Assembly (NCBI RefSeq): GCF_011927625.1 | Contig: NZ_JAATIZ010000002.1 | Location: 558,001-622,000 of the forward strand | DNA length: 64,000 nucleotides | From: Paenalcaligenes hominis | Lineage (GTDB): Bacteria; Pseudomonadota; Gammaproteobacteria; Burkholderiales; Burkholderiaceae_B | Reading direction: 5' to 3' | Shown here: one piece after another, positions 34,640-43,880 of the stretch | Numbering within the stretch: the first letter of the stretch is position 1 | How the letters are laid out: every line of letters starts with the position of its first letter | The notes under the pieces: generated by a model | The model's database searches: none | What the model was told of the DNA's origin: nothing | What the model saw: only the letters and a program-made list of their open reading frames with translations | Position numbers and translations under genes: made by a program

Positions 34640-36733
34640 CTATTTTGCTTGCTTATCGATTTCTACGAACAAGCACAAATCGGCTTGTACCGTGGCCACA
34701 AATTGAGATGGCACAATAGTTGCCGTCTCACGCTCTACAATGACTGCAGGCCCTATTACCTGATCCCCAACATTAAGCAGGTCACGGTTATAAATGCCTG
34801 ACTCAACGAACTTCTCTAGTTTGGATTCAAAAACCAACCGTTGACTTTGTGGTTTCGCGACTTGGGTTTTCTTTACTTTATCGAGGCGCTCTACTACTGC
34901 AGGTGAGCTTGAAGCCCGTACAGACCAACTAACAATTTCGACATCCAACCCATCAATCGCTCGTCCGAAAAAGCGGATATACACTTTTTCAAACTCGTCT
35001 TTTAGGTACTGTTGATCGGCAGGCGTAAAATCACGCACTGGCACTGTTACAGGGATCTCCCAACCCTGACCGGCATAACGCATATATGCCACACGCTCTA
35101 AAACCGGGTCCACATCCTTTAAACCTTGGCGAGCAAAAGTGGTGGCCTCCTCTTCCATTGAAACCAACAACTGATTCACACGTTCGGCGTCAAAGACATT
35201 AAGTTTCATAAAACCACTACGGGCAGACTCAAAACCAAAGGGAGCCCGTAAGAAACCCAAAGCAGAGCCCACCCCCGCACCATACGGTACCAGAAAGCCA
35301 TCAATTGCCATTTTTTCGCATAAACGCGCAGCATGTACAGGGCCTGCTCCACCAAAAGTAATCATGGTGAAGCCCGCTAGGTCATAACCGCTTTCAACTG
35401 CATGGACACGGCCCGCGTTCGCCATGTTTTCGTCAACGACTTCCAAAATGCCATAGGCAGCATTCTCTGTCGTTAAATTAAGGGGTGTTGCGATATCGTT
35501 ATGAATGGCAGCCTTGGCTAAGTCCATGCTGAGTTGCATGGCACCGCCCGCAAAATAATCAGGGTCAAGTTTGCCTAGCACTAGATTTGCGTCTGTTACT
35601 GTCGGGCTTTCACCGCCTCTTTGGTAACACGCTGGCCCCGGCTCTGAGCCTGCGCTCCGAGGGCCGACTCGAATTTGGTTCATGCCATCTACAGAAGCAA
35701 TGGAACCACCACCCGCTCCGATTTCAACCATTTCAACCACAGGAATGGAAATAGGCATCCCACTCCCTTTTTTGAAACGATACGTGCGAGCTACTTCAAA
35801 AGTTTTTGCTGTTTTTGGTGTGTAGTTCTCAATCAGACATACTTTAGCTGTAGTACCGCCCATATCAAAAGATAGAACAGAGTCTAGACCAAAGCGCTCG
35901 GCGATATGCGCAGCGAAAATGGCGCCACCAGCTGGGCCAGACTCTACTAAACGCACCGGAAACTCAGCGGCTGTTTGCACTGAAATAATGCCGCCACCTG
36001 AGTGCATCATAAAAACATCACACACCGCCCCTTGATTTTTTAACTCATCCACTAAACGTGCTAAATAGGACTTGATAAGTGGTTTAACATAAGCGTTGGC
36101 ACATACGGTATTAAAACGCTCGTATTCTCGAATTTGTGGTGAAACTTCAGAAGATATAGACACACTTAGCGTAGGCAAACGTTTTAATAGCGCGTCGCGT
36201 ACTTGTTTTTCATGTTTGCCATTGGCGTAACTATGTAAGAACCCAATTGCTACGCTCTCGTATCCTTTGGCTTCAATCTCATCAATTAAGGCCTCAACTT
36301 GGCTCATATCAGGCTCAACTAAAGTTCGGCCTTGAGCATCCATACGCTCAGAAATCACATAGCGGTGCTCCCGCTCTATTAAAGCAGGGGGCAAAACAAT
36401 ATTTAAATCGTACTGCTCAAAGCGGTTCTCGGTACGCATTTCAATTACATCTCTAAAACCCTCAGTTGTAATTAAAGCGGTGCTTACCCCACGACGCTCA
36501 ATCAGTGCATTAGTTGCTAACGTTGTGCCATGAATAATGACATCAATATCAGAAAAATCACATTTTGCCTGATCTAAAATCTGCCCTAAGCCTTTCAATA
36601 TAGCGCGCTCTGGGGCGGTGTAGTCAGTTAAGACTTTGGTAGTAAATAACTCTTTACCTACTTCTAGTGCTACATCAGTAAACGTGCCACCAATATCTAC
36701 ACCCACACGTACCGACTGTTTGTTTAAACTCAT
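34640..36733 (-). CDS. Hydantoinase A/oxoprolinase-family protein
   Basis: A 697-residue protein with the actin-like ATPase signatures of HyuA: VGVDIGGTFTDVAL at the N-terminus, HGTTLATNALIERRG, LSFDMGGTTAKVCL near residue 290 and TFGGAGPVHAARL near residue 450. ATG is preceded by GGAG at 9 bp. It is the ATP-hydrolysing partner of the B subunit encoded immediately downstream. Known relatives act on 5-oxoproline, N-methylhydantoin or acetone. The target in this cluster is unknown. Confidence 0.88.
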   Translation of the reverse strand: MSLNKQSVRVGVDIGGTFTDVALEVGKELFTTKVLTDYTAPERAILKGLGQILDQAKCDFSDIDVIIHGTTLATNALIERRGVSTALITTEGFRDVIEMRTENRFEQYDLNIVLPPALIEREHRYVISERMDAQGRTLVEPDMSQVEALIDEIEAKGYESVAIGFLHSYANGKHEKQVRDALLKRLPTLSVSISSEVSPQIREYERFNTVCANAYVKPLIKSYLARLVDELKNQGAVCDVFMMHSGGGIISVQTAAEFPVRLVESGPAGGAIFAAHIAERFGLDSVLSFDMGGTTAKVCLIENYTPKTAKTFEVARTYRFKKGSGMPISIPVVEMVEIGAGGGSIASVDGMNQIRVGPRSAGSEPGPACYQRGGESPTVTDANLVLGKLDPDYFAGGAMQLSMDLAKAAIHNDIATPLNLTTENAAYGILEVVDENMANAGRVHAVESGYDLAGFTMITFGGAGPVHAARLCEKMAIDGFLVPYGAGVGSALGFLRAPFGFESARSGFMKLNVFDAERVNQLLVSMEEEATTFARQGLKDVDPVLERVAYMRYAGQGWEIPVTVPVRDFTPADQQYLKDEFEKVYIRFFGRAIDGLDVEIVSWSVRASSSPAVVERLDKVKKTQVAKPQSQRLVFESKLEKFVESGIYNRDLLNVGDQVIGPAVIVERETATIVPSQFVATVQADLCLFVEIDKQAK

Positions 36734-36767
36734 CTACGATCTCCACCATGTCAAAAAATAGCATTTT

Positions 36768-37580
36768 TTATAAGCTTGGTATGGTCAGACCCCCATCGGC
36801 CTGAATCACTGTCCCTGTTGCAAAAGCAAAGTTTCCACTGGCCAAAGACAAAGCAATATTTGCCATATCTTCACCTTCCCCCCATCGCCCGATAGGCACT
36901 AGTCCTTCTGCTATTAACTTGTCATAGCGAGACTCTACTGGTTTCGTCATGCCACTATGAGTAATGCCTGGACGCAAATCAAACACTGGAATATTCGCTG
37001 CAGCTAAGCGTAGCGCTACTAATTTAGTCATCATGCCTAAAGCTGACTTAGACATGCAGTACTCCACTCGTTCTATTGAAGCGACATCTACACTTATCGA
37101 TGACACAGTAATAATGGCTCTTGGGTGAATCACCTCTTTCTGCTCTAACATATGAGCCATTACTTTTTGAGTTAAGAAAAAAGTTCCCTTTAAGTTCACA
37201 TTCATTACGATATCGAATGCGTCTGGACTTAACTCAAGCATGTCAGCCCGACGTAACGCTCCCATGCCTGCGTTATTTATCAAGCAGTGAATTGGGCCTA
37301 ATGCCTGTACGATTTTTTGTACCCATTCTTGGTGACGCTCTGTGTCAGATAAGTCGCCCTGAATACTTATTACTTGGGGAGCCCCTTCTGCGATAAGCTC
37401 AGCCTCTAATAGTGCTAACTGACTAGTATCAGCCTTGTCCATCAATGCAATTTTTGCTCCTTGTCGCGCAAATCGACGAGCAATCGCACTCCCTATCGTC
37501 CCAGCTGCACCGGTTATAAATACAGTTTGACCTGAGTGTGGATTAATATTTTGGGAGATTTCTGTGTTTATATTGTTCAT
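36768..37580 (-). CDS. Short-chain dehydrogenase/reductase
   Basis: A 270-residue classical SDR with TGAAGTIG, a complete NNAG motif, the active-site YCMSK and a C-terminal GTVIQADGGLTIPSL. It is in a tightly packed minus-strand run with the hydantoinase-type and TRAP genes. It probably oxidises a sugar-acid or hydroxy-acid substrate with NAD(P). 3-ketoacyl reductase is the default label but has no contextual support. Confidence 0.83.
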   Translation of the reverse strand: MNNINTEISQNINPHSGQTVFITGAAGTIGSAIARRFARQGAKIALMDKADTSQLALLEAELIAEGAPQVISIQGDLSDTERHQEWVQKIVQALGPIHCLINNAGMGALRRADMLELSPDAFDIVMNVNLKGTFFLTQKVMAHMLEQKEVIHPRAIITVSSISVDVASIERVEYCMSKSALGMMTKLVALRLAAANIPVFDLRPGITHSGMTKPVESRYDKLIAEGLVPIGRWGEGEDMANIALSLASGNFAFATGTVIQADGGLTIPSL

Positions 37581-37594
37581 AAATCATCCAGTTA

Positions 37595-38875
37595 CTAACG
37601 AAATAAAGCTGGCAGCCACAGAGAGAACCACGGCACATAAGCCACTATTAATAAAACTACTGTGCTAGTTAGGTAATATGGCCAAATGGTTTTGAGGACT
37701 TCTCCTACTCCAATTTTCCCAATAGCGCACCCCACGAATAGTAAAGTCCCCACCGGAGGTGTATATAACCCAATGCCAGCGGCTAAAATCATAACGATCC
37801 CAAAATGCACAGGGTCAATACCAAAATTAATAGCTACTGGTAAAAAAATGGGAGTACAAATAATCACCATTGGTGAGAGGTCCATGAAGGTGCCCAGCAG
37901 CAGTAAAGTAATCAAGATCAGGGCCATAACAACAATTGGGCTCTCTGAAATAGCACTCATGGCATTAATAACTGAGGTAGGTACTTGCAAAAATGCCATG
38001 AACCAACCAAATGCAGCAGCCGATGCAATAATAAATAACACCATTGCTGTAGTTCGACTTGCAGCACTTACAGCTTCCATCAAAATGCGGAAAGAAGACC
38101 CTCTATATGTCAGTAACATCACTAGAAATACATAAATTACTGCTATACATGAGCTTTCTGTTGGCGTGAAAATGCCGAAGCGAACTCCACCAAAAATTAC
38201 TACTATTAAAATAATGGCAGGAATAGCAGCAATTAAGGTTTTTAAGATCATGTAATACCCAGCAAATCGTTCTGCTGGATAACCTTTTCTAACTGCCTGA
38301 ATATACGCAGTTATTAACAAGGCAAATGCCAGTAATAATCCTGGAAAAATACCAGCAGTAAATAAGTCTGCAATTGATATCCCACCCCCTCCAGCAATGG
38401 CATACAGAATTAAGTTTGGGGACGGTGGAATCATCAATGCGATGACGGCACTACTAATTGTGACGTTTACTGAATAACTGCGTGCGTACCCGCGTTGCAC
38501 CATTTGTGGGATCATAATTCCGCCAATCGCTGACGCATCAGCAATAGGGGAACCGGAAATGCCGCTTAAAAACACTGAGGACATAATGTTGACTTGGCCC
38601 AGCCCCCCGCGTAAGTGGCCTACCAAACTACCTGCAAAATTAATCATGCGGTCAGCCACACCACCTCGCATCATTAATTCACCAGCAAAGATAAAAAGAG
38701 GAATGGCAATCATGGCGAAAGACCCGACCCCCTCGCTCATTTGCTGAAATACAATTAAAGGGGGTACTCCCATATACAACGCTGTGCTTAAAGCAGAAAT
38801 AGCTAAAGAAAATGCTACCGGTACACCAATGGCCATTAATATAAGGAAGACACCAAATAAAACTATTTGCTCCAT
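37595..38875 (-). CDS. TRAP transporter large permease subunit (DctM type)
   Basis: A 426-residue membrane protein with the DctM family signatures: LRGGLGQVNIMSSVFLSGISGSPIADAS as region 88-115, an IPPSPNLILY loop, FGIFTPTESS and many hydrophobic segments. It is encoded with overlapping DctQ and a binding protein. Located in a uronate-type island, it probably imports galacturonate, glucuronate or an aldarate. Confidence 0.9.
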   Translation of the reverse strand: MEQIVLFGVFLILMAIGVPVAFSLAISALSTALYMGVPPLIVFQQMSEGVGSFAMIAIPLFIFAGELMMRGGVADRMINFAGSLVGHLRGGLGQVNIMSSVFLSGISGSPIADASAIGGIMIPQMVQRGYARSYSVNVTISSAVIALMIPPSPNLILYAIAGGGGISIADLFTAGIFPGLLLAFALLITAYIQAVRKGYPAERFAGYYMILKTLIAAIPAIILIVVIFGGVRFGIFTPTESSCIAVIYVFLVMLLTYRGSSFRILMEAVSAASRTTAMVLFIIASAAAFGWFMAFLQVPTSVINAMSAISESPIVVMALILITLLLLGTFMDLSPMVIICTPIFLPVAINFGIDPVHFGIVMILAAGIGLYTPPVGTLLFVGCAIGKIGVGEVLKTIWPYYLTSTVVLLIVAYVPWFSLWLPALFR

Positions 38876-39402
38876 GTCGTCTCCCCAGCTTTGGCCTGCA
38901 AGCCTTCTACTACGTTTTCTAAACTAAAAAGAAAAATTAGCACCCCACTTACTGACAACGGTACATAATGCGCCCCCTGAGGCAAAAAGCTACCCGGCAT
39001 AAGAACATTCCACGTACCGCGAATTAAATCGAGGCCAAAAACAAACATACCTATGCCAAACAACGCGACTAATAGATCCCCGCATAACACCACCCAACGC
39101 CTAACTGAAGCTGGCATCAGTAGTAATCCAACGGTAAAACCTAAGTGATCTCGATATCGAACTGCAGCTCCTGCCCCAACTAAAACAAACCAACCCATTA
39201 AAGATATGGAGGTGGTCTCACTCCAACTTGGTGACGCGTTTAATACATATCGAGCAAAAACCTGCCAGCCAATAATAATAGTCATCATTAATAAGCATAA
39301 GCGTGAGACCCATTGGGCTGTGTCACACAACAGCTGCAAAACCAAGCGAAATCCAGAGGACTTTGCTTCTTCTCTTACGTTTTGATTAATTAACGTATCC
39401 AT
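38863..39402 (-). CDS. TRAP transporter small permease subunit (DctQ type)
   Basis: A 179-residue protein with four hydrophobic segments and the FARYVLNASPSWSETTS pattern common in DctQ proteins. Its 3' end overlaps the DctM gene by 13 bp, supporting coupled synthesis. Together they make the membrane part of the island's TRAP system. Confidence 0.87.
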   Translation of the reverse strand: MDTLINQNVREEAKSSGFRLVLQLLCDTAQWVSRLCLLMMTIIIGWQVFARYVLNASPSWSETTSISLMGWFVLVGAGAAVRYRDHLGFTVGLLLMPASVRRWVVLCGDLLVALFGIGMFVFGLDLIRGTWNVLMPGSFLPQGAHYVPLSVSGVLIFLFSLENVVEGLQAKAGETTWSK

Positions 39403-39410
39403 ACTTAAAA

Positions 39411-39449
39411 CCCCTTAAGGGGCACTTATGCCTACTAAGACATAAGTGC
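39411..39449 (-). terminator. Double hairpin attenuator between binding-protein and permease genes
   Basis: Read on the minus strand, GCACTTATG pairs with CATAAGTGC. It is followed by the palindrome CCCCTTAAGGGG and then TTTT, in the 60-bp gap between dctP- and dctQ-type genes. Partial termination here would give more binding protein than permease, a common need of such transporters. Confidence 0.55.
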
Positions 39450-39462
39450 ATCGAACGTGTTA

Positions 39463-40479
39463 TTACTCGACGGCTTGAATACGATCAAAAAGTGTTTTTA
39501 ACCGTTCATTTTTTAAGTACTTTTCTTGCACCGGAGCTACTTTATCCATGAATAGTTGCTTATCAACCTCTGTAATAACGGCTCCCTTTTCCCGGACAAT
39601 ACGCTCTGACTCTTTTTCTCTGGCATCCCATAAGTCGCGCATTTTGTACTTAGCATCTTGGGCTGCCAAATGGACTGCTTTTTTCTGCTCTTCTGTTAGT
39701 TTGTCATAAGTTATCTTAGACATGACTAAAGCCTCTGGCAGCATTAAATGCTCTGTCAGGGAGTAGTATTTGGCGACTTCAACGTGGTTGGTTGACTCGT
39801 AGGTAGGCCAACTTTGCTCGGTACCATCAATTACGCCTGTTTGTAACCCCGAATACATTTCGTTAAAGCCCATTGGAACTGCGTTGGCTCCTAGCGTGTT
39901 AATCATGTCGAGGAAAATATCCGATGGTTGCACTCGAATTTTCAACCCTGCTAAATCACTGGGGGTTTTAACTTCATGCTTACTGTTGTAAATATTGCGC
40001 GAGCCCGCATCGAAAAAGGCTAAACCAATTAATCCATGAGGCTCTAGCGATGCAAGCATTTCGGCACCAATTTCGCTATCTACCACTTTACGCATATGCT
40101 CTTTAGATCTGAAAACATACGGTAAAGACAATACAACCGTATCCTCTACGAGATTATTAATTTCTCCTAAAGTAATACGATTCATATCGAGTACACCAAA
40201 ACGCGTTTGCTCTAGGGTGGCTTTTTCATTCCCTAACTGCCCAGAGCCAAAGACTTTAATATCTAGATCCCCGTTAGTCATTTCTTTAAGTCTTTCGCTC
40301 ATGTAATTGACTGATTCAACTGTGGGGTAATTATTTGGGTGCACATCGGCAGAACGTAAGGTTTTTGCATTTACGGCTCCTTGAGTTACCGCTAAACCCG
40401 CTGCTACCACTAAAGCGCTACATAACTGCCGCACGCCTGAATAACCGCTTAACCCTTTGCTACGCTTTTTTAATTCCAT
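39463..40479 (-). CDS. TRAP transporter periplasmic substrate-binding protein (DctP type, probable uronate binder)
   Basis: A 338-residue protein with a long signal peptide (basic start, hydrophobic core, cleavage near VNA at residue 38). The mature part opens with RSADVHPNNYPTVE and contains GLKIRVQPSDIF and FNEMYSGLQTGVIDG, typical of DctP proteins; the opening motif is one I associate with uronate-binding members. It delivers the ligand to the DctQM permease downstream. The ligand assignment rests on this motif and the island's enzymes. Confidence 0.87.
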   Translation of the reverse strand: MELKKRSKGLSGYSGVRQLCSALVVAAGLAVTQGAVNAKTLRSADVHPNNYPTVESVNYMSERLKEMTNGDLDIKVFGSGQLGNEKATLEQTRFGVLDMNRITLGEINNLVEDTVVLSLPYVFRSKEHMRKVVDSEIGAEMLASLEPHGLIGLAFFDAGSRNIYNSKHEVKTPSDLAGLKIRVQPSDIFLDMINTLGANAVPMGFNEMYSGLQTGVIDGTEQSWPTYESTNHVEVAKYYSLTEHLMLPEALVMSKITYDKLTEEQKKAVHLAAQDAKYKMRDLWDAREKESERIVREKGAVITEVDKQLFMDKVAPVQEKYLKNERLKTLFDRIQAVE

Positions 40480-40532
40480 TTTTGTCTCCTAGGTTTGCAT
40501 TTGCTTTTATAGTTACTACGTCGTACTAATTT

Positions 40533-41963
40533 TTATGCAACATATACTGTTTTTACAGAGGTATAGAACTCTTTTGCATAATTTGCCTGCTCACGAGGCC
40601 CATACGAGGAGGCTTTTCTACCCCCAAAAGGCACGTGATAATCCACACCTGCAGTAGGCAAATTAACCATAACCATCCCTACTTGAGCGTGTTGTTTAAA
40701 ATGCTGGGCATACTTTAAAGACTGCGTGGCTATACCTGCCGCGAGACCAAATTCTGTGGCATTAGCCATAGCTAATGCTTCGTCATAGTCTTTGACTCTT
40801 AACAGACTTGCCATTGGGCCAAATATTTCTTCGGTACACACGCGCATATCGGGCTTACATTCAACGAATAAACCTGGCTTTTGGTAAAACCCCTTTTTTG
40901 CTAACTCTAAGCGCTGCCCACCATAAAGGTGTGCTCCTTCTTTCACTCCGATTTCAGCGTACTTCAAATTATTTTCTAATTGCTGAGCTGAAACTACAGG
41001 ACCTATTTGGGTATTTGAATCTAATGCATCTCCTACCCGTAAAGAAAGTAATTTTTCTAATAATTTTTCTTTAAATGAGTCGTAAATTTTATCCGTTACA
41101 ATTAAACGACTTGATGCTGTACAACGCTGACCAGTAGAAAAGTAAGCACTTTGCAAACTCAATTCTACGGCCTGATCTAAGTCAGCATCATCCAAAATCA
41201 CTTGTGGGTTCTTGCCCCCCATTTCTAACTGTACTTTAGCTTGACGTTGTATGCATCGTTCAGCAATTGAGCGCCCTACCGTTACAGAACCCGTGAAACT
41301 GATCGCATCAACCTCTGGGGAATCTACAATACAGTTACCCACATTACGACCTGAGCCCATCACTAAATTAAAGACACCTGCAGGTAAACCTGCTCGTGAG
41401 ATAATTTCTGTAAGTACCCAGGCACAACCAGGAGTTAAATCTGCTGGCTTAAAAACTACGCAATTACCATATGCCAATGCTGGTGCTATCTTCCAGGCTG
41501 GTATTGCGATAGGGAAGTTCCAAGGCGTAATTAATCCAACCACACCAACTGCTTCGCGAACGACCTCAACTTGTACACCTGAACGTACTGAGGGCAATGT
41601 TGTGCCGCTTAAACGCAAACACTCTCCCGCAAAATATTTAAAAATATTACCTGCTCTTGTTACCTCACCAATAGCCTCGGCTAAAACCTTACCTTCCTCA
41701 CGAGCCAAAAGCTCACCTATTTCTTTATTGCGCTGCAAAATCTCAGATCCAATTTTGTCTAATGCGTCAGCACGCGCTTGGATGGAGGCAAAGGTCCATT
41801 GTTTGAATGCAGATCGTGCGGCCTGAACTGCCTCGTTAACTTGAGAAATACTTGCTTGAGCGTATTCCCCAATCACATCATCCAAATCTGAGGGATTGTA
41901 ATTTGCTTTATATTCAGTGCTTGCAACCCATTCGCCATTAATAAAATTATCGAAGCGCGTCAT
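40533..41963 (-). CDS. Aldehyde dehydrogenase, probable alpha-ketoglutarate semialdehyde dehydrogenase
   Basis: A 476-residue NAD(P)-dependent aldehyde dehydrogenase: PWNFPIAIPAWKIAPAL near residue 147, general base E247 in LEMGGKNP, nucleophile C281 in STGQRC and an EIFGP motif near the C-terminus. In a cluster with kdgD, the natural substrate is alpha-ketoglutarate semialdehyde, giving alpha-ketoglutarate. It is the first gene of the long minus-strand operon, and a GntR-type site lies about 65 bp upstream. Succinate-semialdehyde or other aldehydes cannot be excluded. Confidence 0.87.
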   Translation of the reverse strand: MTRFDNFINGEWVASTEYKANYNPSDLDDVIGEYAQASISQVNEAVQAARSAFKQWTFASIQARADALDKIGSEILQRNKEIGELLAREEGKVLAEAIGEVTRAGNIFKYFAGECLRLSGTTLPSVRSGVQVEVVREAVGVVGLITPWNFPIAIPAWKIAPALAYGNCVVFKPADLTPGCAWVLTEIISRAGLPAGVFNLVMGSGRNVGNCIVDSPEVDAISFTGSVTVGRSIAERCIQRQAKVQLEMGGKNPQVILDDADLDQAVELSLQSAYFSTGQRCTASSRLIVTDKIYDSFKEKLLEKLLSLRVGDALDSNTQIGPVVSAQQLENNLKYAEIGVKEGAHLYGGQRLELAKKGFYQKPGLFVECKPDMRVCTEEIFGPMASLLRVKDYDEALAMANATEFGLAAGIATQSLKYAQHFKQHAQVGMVMVNLPTAGVDYHVPFGGRKASSYGPREQANYAKEFYTSVKTVYVA

Positions 41964-42025
41964 TTTCGTCCTTTTTGATGTCTTGCCTTCAGCAAGGTAA
42001 AGCTTTTTTGCTAACCAACTTAAAT

Positions 42026-42038
42026 GTCATCATACAAC
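42026..42038. promoter_or_regulatory. Degenerate GntR/FadR-type operator upstream of the aldehyde dehydrogenase operon
   Basis: GTCAT-CAT-ACAAC keeps one full half-site and 3 of 5 bases of the other. It is located 63-75 bp before the aldehyde dehydrogenase start, a position similar to that of the kdgD site. Confidence 0.5.
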
Positions 42039-42146
42039 ATAGAATTTTAAACGCACCTAGGGTAATCACTAAAAGAAGCCTATTATCAACAGTGTAAACT
42101 CAAATAATCCCGCTTTACTGGTTAAAGATGTTCTAAATAGGTATAT

Positions 42147-42159
42147 GTCATATGATGAC
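42147..42159. promoter_or_regulatory. GntR/FadR-type operator overlapping the start of the uronate dehydrogenase fusion gene
   Basis: GTCAT-ATG-ATGAC is a perfect 5+5 bp inverted repeat that includes the tandem ATG ATG start region. A repressor bound here would block initiation or early elongation. Confidence 0.6.
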
Positions 42160-43879
42160 TAATGAGATAGCTTCTGTAGGAAAGCCTCCTGTAAACACTT
42201 TATTGCTTACAGGTGCAGCTGGTGGATTAGGTCAAGCTCTACGCACTAGGCTAGCCGCTTTATGTCACTGCCTTCGGCTTAGCGATATTATGCCCATTCG
42301 TTCTCTTGCCTTAAATGAAGAATTTAGGTTTGCTGATCTCAGCCAAGCTGATGACGTTTACTCAATTTGCGAGGGGGTTGATGCAATCATCCATTTAGGA
42401 GGCATTTCTTTAGACGCTCCATTTGAAGACATCCTTCAGGCAAATATCGTGGGCTCATATAATATTTACGAAGCCGCGAGACAACATAATATCCAACGCG
42501 TTATTTTTGCTAGTTCAAACCATGTCACTGGTTTTTATAAGCAAGGGGAGCGAATAACCATCAGATCTCCTAAGCGCCCCGATAGTTATTACGGTATATC
42601 TAAATCCTTCACGGAAGACTTAGCCTCTTTTTATTATGATCGCTATGGAATTGAGACATTAAGTATTCGTATTGGGTCTTCATTTCCAGAGCCTAAAGAT
42701 CGCCGCATGCTCTCTACATGGTGTAGCTATGATGATTTAGCACAGCTAATTAAGTTGGGTTTAATCACTCCGCATATTCAACATCAAATTATTTATGGTG
42801 TGTCCGATAACCCCGAAACATGGTGGTCCTCAGCTCATACCGAGAGCATTCCTTTTAGGCCTCAAGATAGCAGCTCCACTTTTAGCTCCTTAATAGAGCA
42901 ACAACCTTCTCTGGCTGTAGAGCACCCTCAGCGAAAATATCAAGGAGGGAATTTCACTTCTTTAGGCCCCTATCCTCTTCCCTACCCTCAATCAATTGAG
43001 GCAAAAGTTACAGTAAAAAATAAAAATATTTTAGGAGAAAGCCCCTTTTGGGCCTCACTCTCAGGGCAGCTGTACTGGGTTGATATTGAATTAGGCTATT
43101 TACATAGCTACCACCCTGTTACTAAAGAGCACCACTTTTGGCAGTCTGAGATAAAACTTACTGCTGTATTTGAAGATCGGAAGGAATCAAATAAGGTTTG
43201 GCTTTGCACAGAAAATAGTATCGCAACAGCCCAATTAGATTGGGGGAAACATACTCTTTCTGTAGAAACTATTGCTGCCTTCTCCGCACCAACATCTGGG
43301 ATGAGGCTTAACGACGCCATTATGGACGCTAGAGGCCGAATTTGGGTAACTGCTATTTCCTTGACACAGCCACAAGTTGAGGACAAGCCAACTTTAGGCG
43401 GATTATATTGCTGGGACCCTCAAAAACCCCAGCACTTGACCCTTCATGTTCCATATCTGCGCATAGGAAATGGTCTAGCTCTTAACCCAGAGCAAAATCG
43501 CCTTTATCTCTCAGACTCTCATCCAAGTAAATGCGAAATATATACTTTTGATTACGATCTCACTCAAGGCCGCCTTAAAAATAAGCGTGTTTTTGCTACG
43601 CTCAAACCAGGGCAAGGACGGCCCGATGGCGCAGCTATTGATGCTTTAGGTGGTTACTGGATCTGTGGAATAGAGGCTGGAGTTATTCATCGCTTTTTAC
43701 CATCAGGTCAATTAGAGCGATCTATTTATTTACCTACTCTAAACCCTACCAAAGCTTGCTTTGGGGGAGAGCATTTAAATACTTTATACATTACTCACAA
43801 AGGTACAGATCAAAATACAGCTGCCTTATATGAGTTATGCCCTGGAGTACAAGGTCTATACTGGAGCAAATTCAACTGA
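42152..43879 (+). CDS. Uronate dehydrogenase-SMP-30 lactonase fusion protein
   Basis: The 575 residues combine two enzymes. Residues 15-270 are an NAD-dependent epimerase/dehydratase-type SDR with TGAAGGLG at 20-27 and Y147-x3-K151 (SYYGISK), matching uronate dehydrogenase in size and the SSNHVTGFY motif. Residues 283-575 are an SMP-30/gluconolactonase beta-propeller with metal ligands E296 (GESPFW), N440 (GNGLAL) and D492 (RPDG). Uronate dehydrogenase makes an aldaro-lactone from galacturonate or glucuronate; the propeller would hydrolyse it to the aldarate. I recall these as separate proteins. The start may be at 42152 or 42155; the ribosome binding site is weak. Confidence 0.83.
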   Translation: MMTNEIASVGKPPVNTLLLTGAAGGLGQALRTRLAALCHCLRLSDIMPIRSLALNEEFRFADLSQADDVYSICEGVDAIIHLGGISLDAPFEDILQANIVGSYNIYEAARQHNIQRVIFASSNHVTGFYKQGERITIRSPKRPDSYYGISKSFTEDLASFYYDRYGIETLSIRIGSSFPEPKDRRMLSTWCSYDDLAQLIKLGLITPHIQHQIIYGVSDNPETWWSSAHTESIPFRPQDSSSTFSSLIEQQPSLAVEHPQRKYQGGNFTSLGPYPLPYPQSIEAKVTVKNKNILGESPFWASLSGQLYWVDIELGYLHSYHPVTKEHHFWQSEIKLTAVFEDRKESNKVWLCTENSIATAQLDWGKHTLSVETIAAFSAPTSGMRLNDAIMDARGRIWVTAISLTQPQVEDKPTLGGLYCWDPQKPQHLTLHVPYLRIGNGLALNPEQNRLYLSDSHPSKCEIYTFDYDLTQGRLKNKRVFATLKPGQGRPDGAAIDALGGYWICGIEAGVIHRFLPSGQLERSIYLPTLNPTKACFGGEHLNTLYITHKGTDQNTAALYELCPGVQGLYWSKFN

Positions 43880-43880
43880 C

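Noticed and set aside
37686-38135. 149-codon frame antisense to the DctM gene
   Set aside because: It is a mirror of the hydrophobic coding pattern on the other strand, with no family resemblance.
43830-43880. Earlier start for the EamA gene overlapping the fusion gene
   Set aside because: The added residues are polar and not part of the first membrane helix; the ATG at 43881 directly after the stop fits coupled translation.
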